In this document: piece by piece, positions 58,248-64,000 of the stretch
Layout of the letters: each line of letters opens with the position of its first letter
Position numbering within the stretch: the stretch's first letter is position 1
DNA from: Sinonovacula constricta
Lineage: Eukaryota > Mollusca > Bivalvia > Cardiida > Solecurtidae
NCBI GenBank assembly: GCA_007844125.1
Contig: CM017564.1
Location: forward strand, 12,187,608-12,251,607
Direction: 5' to 3'
Length of the DNA stretch: 64,000 nucleotides
Program-made: the position numbers and the translations under genes
Notes under the pieces: model-generated
Told to the model about the DNA's origin: nothing
Seen by the model: only the letters and a program-made list of their open reading frames with translations
Databases searched by the model: none

Positions 58248-61200
58248 GTATCCGAAATAATTCGAACAAACTTATGTTAATTTACTTTTAGAGTTTATTA
58301 TTGTGGGTTTAGGTATATTAATGAAATATGAAATTTGCTATCATGTTAACAATAAAGTTTAGCAGAGTTTAAGGATGGTGTCTGCTGTTTTTGCTCAATT
58401 GATATTTGTAAGGTTGTGAATATGATATTTACTATGATGCTGATTTTTTTTATCCTTTTCTAATGTTTGGCTTTCCTGTCACATTGGACCCTCCCTCTTT
58501 TATTGGATCCTGCCTTAATTGCTTGGCCTACCTTTTATTTTGGACTTCCTCTGTTACCTTGGACCCCCCACTTTGCATTAAGCATCTCCCGTTTATGTTA
58601 GACATTCCCTTGAATTTTTTACCGTCCTTGTTACATTGGCCCACCTGTTACGTTAAACCTTCCATTATACATTGGACCTGCCCCTGTAACATTGGACCCT
58701 CCCTTGATCATTGGTCCCTGTACCATTGGACCCTCACTGTAACATTGGACATCCCTTGAACATTGGACCCTGTACCATTGGACCCTCACTGTAACATTGG
58801 ACCCTCCCTTGAACATTGGACCCTGTACCATTGGACCCTCCCTTGAACATTGGACCCTGTACCATTGGACCCTCACTGTAACATTGGACCCTCCCTTGAA
58901 CATTGGACCCTGTACCATTGGACCCTCACTGTAACATTGGACATCCCTTGAACATTGGACCCTCCCTTGATCATTGGTCCCTGTACCATTGGACCCTCAC
59001 TGTAACATTGGACCTGCCCCTGTAACATTGGACCCTCCCTTGAACATTGGACCCTCCCTTGAACGTTGGACCCTCCCTTGATTATTGGTCCCTGTACCAT
59101 TGGACCCTCACTGTAACATTGAACACTCCCTTGAACATTGGACACTCCCTTGATTATTGGTCCCTGTACCATTGGACCCTCACTGTAACATTGGACCCTC
59201 CCTTGAACATTGGACACTCCCTTGAACATTGGACCCTCCCTTGATCATTGGTCCCTGTACCATTGGAACCTCACTGTAACATTGGACCCTCCCTTGAAAA
59301 TTGGACCCTCCCTTGATTATTGGTCCCTGTACCATTGGACCCTCACTGTAACATTGGACCCTCCCTTGAACATTGGACACTCCCTTGAACATTGGACCCT
59401 CCCTTGATCATTGGTCCCTGTACCATTGGAACCTCACTGTAACATTGGACCCTCCCTTGAAAATTGGACCCTCCCTTGATTATTGGTCCCTGTACCATTG
59501 GACCCTCACTGTAACATTGGACACTCCCTTGAACTTTGGACCCTCCCTTGATCATTGGTCCCTGTACCATTGGAACCTCACTGTAACATTGGACCCTCAC
59601 TGTAACATTGGACCCTCCCTTGATTATTGGTCCCTGTACCATTGGACCCTCACTGTAACATTGGACCCTCCCTTGTACATTGGACCTGCCTCTGTAACAT
59701 TGGACCCTCCCTTGAACATTGGACACTCCCTTGAACTTTGGACCCTCCCTTGATCATTGGTCCCTGTACCATTGGAACCTCACTGTAACATTGGACCCTC
59801 CCTTGAACATTGGACCCTCCCTTGATTATTGGTCCCTGTACCATTGGACCCTCACTGTAACATTGGACACTCCCTTGAACTTTGGAACCTCCCATGAATA
59901 GTGGACCCTCCCATGAACAGTGGACCCTCCCATGAACAGTGGACCCTCCCTTGAACATTGGACACTCCCTTATGACCCACCCTTGAATGTTGAACCTCCC
60001 TGTTACAGACCCTCCCTGTCAATCAACTGTAAACTTACAACTGCTTTGAGGTTGTTTCCACCCTGCTTTTGTCATGCTCTGTCACTGTCAGATGTTTAGC
60101 ATGTAACATTTATTGCTTATAAAAATAGTTATTTTTTATTTAAAATATCAATATATAACTAAATATATATTTATATCGCCAAACAAAAAGAGGCAGATCA
60201 GGCGCGTAGCAGCCTATACGCAAAATATGCAGCTGCGTTCACATTGTCCCCAAAGAATAAAAACATAAAAAGATTAAATCTGCAATAAAAATCTTACCCT
60301 AGTATGGGTAAGGTGTATCATACTTGCACCATGAAGAATTAGGTTAAATGGCTAAATCGCTTTAAATATCTTTCTGTACTCCCTTTTTTTTTTGGTATGG
60401 AATATTTTTAATAACTTTATTTATGTATTTCAAATTAGAACTTCTTATAAATTAGTATAATTTATATAATTTCGTCAGCAGGACTATCGAAACTTGTTAG
60501 TATCTGGTAGAGGAATATGTACAGCATTGCAAATTCTGTAATGTTACCAATCCAAAAAAACAAACTTTTCCTGGGGAGTATGCCTCCGGTACCCCCTTCT
60601 ACCATGCGTACACATCATGTCAGGCCTAGCTACGCCCCTGCAGATATTGTAGATTCTGAGTTGGATGATCTGGATCTTCACTGATTACATTTGTCTGAGG
60701 TCTTCAGGCAAAACAGGTTATGGGTTTGGGCAATCTCTATGAAGTTCTATGCAGTTGGCAGTCATCTTTACTTTGGTCAGACCTTAACATAAACATCAAC
60801 ATAAGACAAGTTTTATTCTAAAATACAAACCCAAATCAACCTGACCTTAAACATATATATCACAAGATAAAATTGGAATTAAATTTAATAATATCAAGTC
60901 ACATTCCAGTCTCAAATGAACTAAGCAAAAAATATCAGTAAATGATTACTATATTTTCCCCTTAGACTGGCTTCATTAAATTGCGCAAATAATCATGAGC
61001 TTTGTTCATTACCAATTTTCATAAGTCAGGGAATCTCACAGCAAATTATTTGGATTAATGATTAAACATTTTTTTTATATTCAAATAGCATTGCCACCAA
61101 GGGTGTAGCCATTTTCCCTATATGGCTATATAGAAAAACTTTGAAAATCTTCTTGTTAGAAACCACAAGAGCTAAATCTTTGATATTTGGTTTATGTATT

Positions 61201-63606
61201 CCTTTGGTGGCCTTGTATGAAGATTGTTCAAAGAATTCTCATCTGTCAAAAAGGCATAGCCACAAGTGTTAAATGTCTATAGTGATGAACAATATAGGGC
61301 CATCATGGCCCTCTTGTTTTATATTCTGTTATCATATATGATTTACTTCAAAAATTACACACCACAGCAAAATGTAAAACAATTTGGAAAGGTAGATTTG
61401 GAACATTACAGGTTTGAAATACAGTGTACCAACTAGGGATTGAGAAATAGGTCGTCACAAATGGAAAAATTGACTGTTGAAATGTTGATACATAAATGGT
61501 AAAATTACAGTAAAACCTCTCCACAGCAACATCTGGCGGAGGCACGAAAAAGTGTTGCTGCTCAGAGGTGTTGCTGCTCAGAGGTTTCAATGAGACGAGA
61601 AAAATGTGTGGTTTTTTACATAGTATTTTAGTAATTGTACTTTAACCAATCAGCATTTGCTTGTCTATTACAAAAACAATATCGTCAGTAACGGACCTGT
61701 ATCTGAGTTCTGCCGCAGCCCAACTCAGTAGCAAAAGACTGTGCTGACCTTCTTTGTTCTAACAACTTAATTGCAGTAAAACTCTGCTCTAACGTAAGGT
61801 AAACATTTTTATAAGACATTTCAAGACAAAATGACCAGTATTCCAGTATTGAGTCATGCAAAGACTGATTTACCATTAAAAATCGAATTTATAGTCAGAC
61901 ATCCTAAAACAATGACAGTTTGCATTTAGCAATTAACGTAAACATCTTTTTAAGTAAGCAATCAATACAGTGATATCTTGTAATTTTTCGACCAATTAAA
62001 GAAAACAAACCAACTCGTTAACATCATCAATAGTTGACACTTCTTTCACACGTTCCCGCAATACCCTAGATCTAAAACGGCATGTTTGTAGCATGCAGCT
62101 GGTTTCCCGTCCAACTGCAACTTGATTCCAATTAACACCTTCTCAACAGGGTACAAGCAGTGATCAGCCGACCGCGTGACATTTCTGGTGTACGCGATGG
62201 TCTGTTCTAAAAATAGCTGCACTGGTGTTGCTACGCAGAGGTTAAACTAGCATCAGGGAAGAGATTTACATGGCCGCTTACCGCTTCGCGGAGGAGTTGC
62301 TGCTTAGAGGTTAAAATGCGCTGAAAACTACTTGGGGGAAATTTAACTGCCGCTGCTTAGAGGTAGCCGCTGCTTAGAGGTAGCCGCTGCTTAGAGGTGC
62401 CGCTTCGAGAGGTTTTACTGTATATGAACTAAGAACACAAAGCGAGACTTACGACACTACCCTAGACTTGACAAGTGGCGACTGTCTATATTAAATGATT
62501 TTTATTTCAGGTGACAAGAGAGGTCTTCCTTATGAATTATGGGCCATCATTCTGTCCTTTCTACCTGTCGAGGATCTATGCAGGTAAGTGTTCTCTGGAG
62601 ATTTGATTATATCACTAATCTCGTGGTATTTTCGAAAAAGTTGTTAGCTCGAATAAGTAAACACTTTTTTTTTTACCTCTTTCAAGACTAGCTTTCCTGT
62701 GATGTCAACATTGGGTACATCTGCAATATTGCACTGAAGTCAGAGTGCTAAGGAGAGGCAGCACATTTTATTGTGTACATCGTCCTGAAGAGTAGAAATT
62801 TTCCACTGAAGTACTTCTCATGTTATGTTTTTGTTTTTAATAACAAGTCGTTAAAAATGGTAGTGGTATAGCCCCTTACTAATCCTCAAGCAAATATGAG
62901 GGTAGTTCCGCGACTGGTTGGTCCGGTGTCAGGATAATGTGACTGGGTATGGTATCATACGAGGTGTTCACGGCATGCTATACACAGTGAAGGCAGCACT
63001 GTTTCTGCTTCAAGTGGACACCATCTCCAGATAACTGAAATACTGTTTGTGGGACAATAAACCCAATAAACAAACATCTATTTACCCACCCACAGGTCAG
63101 CTATGGTGTGTAAGACGTGGTATGATCTTGTCATCAGCCTGGATCACACCAAGTGGCAGGACCTATACCTTCGCTGCACTGGCTGGCGACACCCTTTCTG
63201 GCCTCTGAACCTCCACGCAAAACCAATTTCCTGGCGGCTTGCTTACAAGGAACAGTACATAGCCTCCTGCTTCTGGACAAAGGTCAACCGAGATGCCAGT
63301 CCGATCACGTGTATGTCCGTATTCAAACGTAGTCGGACACGGAAAACAATCACTGTGGGTATCGGAAAGGAGCATGCATCGCTGAAAAGCGCATTGGCGG
63401 TTGCAAATGATTATGATCGAATAATGGTGTACCCAGGAATTTATGATGAGCAGTTTGAGATGTCGTCGAAGATTCCTTTTGAGTTGGTGGGTTGTGGAGA
63501 ACTCGGTAGCGTGATTCTGGTGGTGTGTATCGAACAGACGGCCATCACTGGAAGAATTAGCAACCTTGTCTTCAGAGCACCATGGTTCACCAACTTCATT
63601 CTTAAG
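58175..63606 (+). CDS. FBXO10: FBXO10-like F-box protein, 5' part (spliced, incomplete)
   Basis: Substrate-receptor subunit of an SCF (SKP1-CUL1-F-box) ubiquitin ligase, by family knowledge; in mammals FBXO10 targets BCL2-family survival proteins among others. Exons 58175-58247, 62511-62583 and 63096-63606 join in frame (phases 1, 2, 0) to 219 residues: N-terminal 25-residue extension; F-box at about 29-75 with LPYELWAIILSFLPVEDLCR then SAMVCKTWYDLV; a linker with a WRHPFWP motif; and from about residue 115 the TITVGIGKEHASLKSALAV... stretch that in FBXO10 precedes the right-handed beta-helix (CASH) repeats. The family is about 950 residues, so most of the protein lies beyond the window. FBXO11 shares the layout, but the segment YDRIMVYPGIYDEQ and the F-box at the very N-terminus fit FBXO10 better. 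Start ATG has A at -3 and G at +4. Confidence 0.93.
58470..60010. repeat. 20-bp minisatellite in FBXO10 intron 1
   Basis: About 75 units of ACATTGGACCCTCCCTTGA and relatives (TCACTGTA, TGATCATTGGTCCCTGTACC). A higher-order period of about 80-165 bp is visible from 58980 on. ORFs on both strands here are repeat translations. Confidence 0.94.
60199..60639. mobile_element. Short TIR transposon in FBXO10 intron 1
   Basis: Left end CAGGCGCGTAGCAGCC; right end, reversed, AGGGGCGTAGCTAGGCC. Flanked by GCAGAT at 60193-60198 and 60640-60645. 441 bp, no ORF. Superfamily not assigned. Confidence 0.65.
60646..61505. other. Intron sequence; DR-G scrap and hairpin
   Basis: DR-G-like GGATGATCTGGATCTTCACT at 60662-60681, and a near-perfect palindrome AGGGCCATCATGGCCCT at 61296-61312 followed by CTTGTTTT. 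No coding signature. Confidence 0.5.
61508..62420 (-). mobile_element. Tigger/pogo-like DNA transposon remnant
   Basis: Perfect 14-bp inverted repeats CAGTAAAACCTCTC, flanked by TA at 61506-61507 and 62421-62422, as for Tc1/mariner-pogo elements. Subterminal GCTGCTTAGAGGT or GCTGCTCAGAGGT repeats occur at both ends. A minus-strand ORF (61876-61685) contains LTLEQSFTAIKLLEQRRSAQ followed by SFATELGCGRTQIQ, matching the N-terminal CENP-B-type helix-turn-helix of Tigger transposases. The frame stops soon after and no DDE catalytic domain is left, so it is a 913-bp internally deleted copy. Confidence 0.88.
62511..62583 (+). CDS. FBXO10: FBXO10 coding exon 2 (F-box, first half)
   Basis: Acceptor TTTTTATTTCAG, donor TGCAG|GTAAGTG, 73 bases. 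Encodes the first half of the F-box. Exons 1 and 2 are both 73 bp. Confidence 0.93.
62845..63075 (+). mobile_element. SINE-1, 5'-truncated, in FBXO10 intron 2
   Basis: Body from AAAAATGGTAGTGGTATAGC to the tail CCCAATAAACAAAC. Head missing. Fills nearly half of the 512-bp intron, and its 3' end stands 20 bases from the acceptor. Confidence 0.93.
63096..63606 (+). CDS. FBXO10: FBXO10 coding exon 3
   Basis: Acceptor TTTACCCACCCACAG, donor CTTAAG|GTAAGA, 511 bases. Completes the F-box (SAMVCKTWYDLV) and continues through the WRHPFWP motif to WFTNFILK. Open-frame sequence past 63606 up to 63723 is intron read-through. A SINE-1 tail ends 20 bases before this exon. Confidence 0.94.
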
Positions 63607-63891
63607 GTAAGATGGATATTTTTTTTCTATTTTCTGATATGGAAGAACGCTTTATTTCTAGGTATGATGAATGGTTTTTTGAGGTCCTTTAGAGAGGTAG
63701 AAAAGATAATTTCCAACAAATAAGAATATGAGTTATAGAATAAAAGTTTGTTACAAATTTGAAATTTTCGTTCATCCTTCATTGTTTGCCCCATGATACA
63801 AAGTGTGTCCTATATGCTGATTATGTAAGCTGTCATCTCACTGTTTTCGTCGCATACTGAATAAAAAATAATTGTCCAGTTCCCATAGTGG

Positions 63892-64000
63892 TATAGATAG
63901 TTTCCACATCAGTGAAGATCTCTTATCTTGACAGCCATCTTTGATGGTAACTTCAAGGGATTTCAGATGAATTGTATAGAAGGGACAATTATTTTCTTGT
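63892..64000. mobile_element. MITE-B, left part (runs off window)
   Basis: TATAGATAGTTTCCACATCA with the intact GCCATCTTTGATGG segment, in FBXO10 intron 3. Gives the best terminal sequence for the family. Confidence 0.8.

Noticed and set aside
58631..59958. Repetitive ORFs on both strands in FBXO10 intron 1
   Set aside because: Products of the 20-bp intronic minisatellite.
61296..61312. Helitron 3' hairpin
   Set aside because: The palindrome is good, but it is not followed by CTRR and no 5' TC end was found.
58175..63606. FBXO11 instead of FBXO10
   Set aside because: FBXO11 also has an F-box and beta-helix, but the near-N-terminal F-box and the WRHPFWP and YDRIMVYPGIYDEQ segments fit FBXO10 better. 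Downstream exons would settle it (FBXO11 ends in a UBR-type zinc finger).
63607..63723. C-terminal extension of the 206-codon ORF past 63606
   Set aside because: A consensus donor (AAG|GTAAGA) lies at 63607, and the residues beyond it are Phe-rich and unlike the family.

Overview
This window looks like a stretch of a repeat-rich animal nuclear genome, most likely a bivalve mollusc. The base composition is AT-rich, and there are no bacterial-style packed ORFs. Genes are split by GT-AG introns. Several tRNA-derived SINE families and non-autonomous DNA transposons are present in many copies, and there are about twenty tandem arrays. The bivalve assignment is an inference from the style of the SINEs and has not been tested by a search.

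The one gene I can name is at the right edge. It is the 5' part of an FBXO10-type F-box gene on the plus strand. Three coding exons (58175-58247, 62511-62583, 63096-63606) join in phase to give 219 residues: a short N-terminal extension, an F-box, and the start of the region leading to the beta-helix repeats. The gene runs off the window. Its introns hold a 1.5-kb minisatellite, a TIR element with a 6-bp duplication, a Tigger/pogo-like transposon remnant with a CENP-B-type HTH fragment, a SINE ending 20 bp before the exon 3 acceptor, and a MITE. Weaker gene candidates are a minus-strand first exon near 53.69 kb, a plus-strand ORF at 53.97 kb and a minus-strand exon near 46.4 kb.

The left 44 kb holds no convincing gene and is a mosaic of a few families, named here for convenience. 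SINE-1 is about 320 bp with a tRNA-like head. SINE-2 is about 275 bp with a related head. SINE-3 is a third tRNA-like family. MITE-A has termini reading AGGTGGTATCCAACAGTTTG and exists in a ~455-bp and a ~340-bp form. DR-G is a short dispersed repeat around GATCAGGATCTACACT. Four intact SINE copies have direct target-site duplications that I could read by eye (11, 12, 13 and 18 bp), and a shorter SINE-1 copy has an 11-bp one.

The most interesting theme is that many tandem arrays appear to have grown out of transposable-element sequence. Two separate arrays (24 bp and 29 bp units) lie inside MITE-A copies and repeat different internal segments of it. A 29-bp array continues directly from a SINE-1 tail. 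A 42-bp array matches the SINE-3 head. Three more arrays (42, 33 and 75 bp units) share the DR-G core. Most of the long ORFs in the window, including a 461-codon one at 17586-18971, are by-products of these arrays. I did not find a defence system, CRISPR array, operon or other clearly new multi-gene system.
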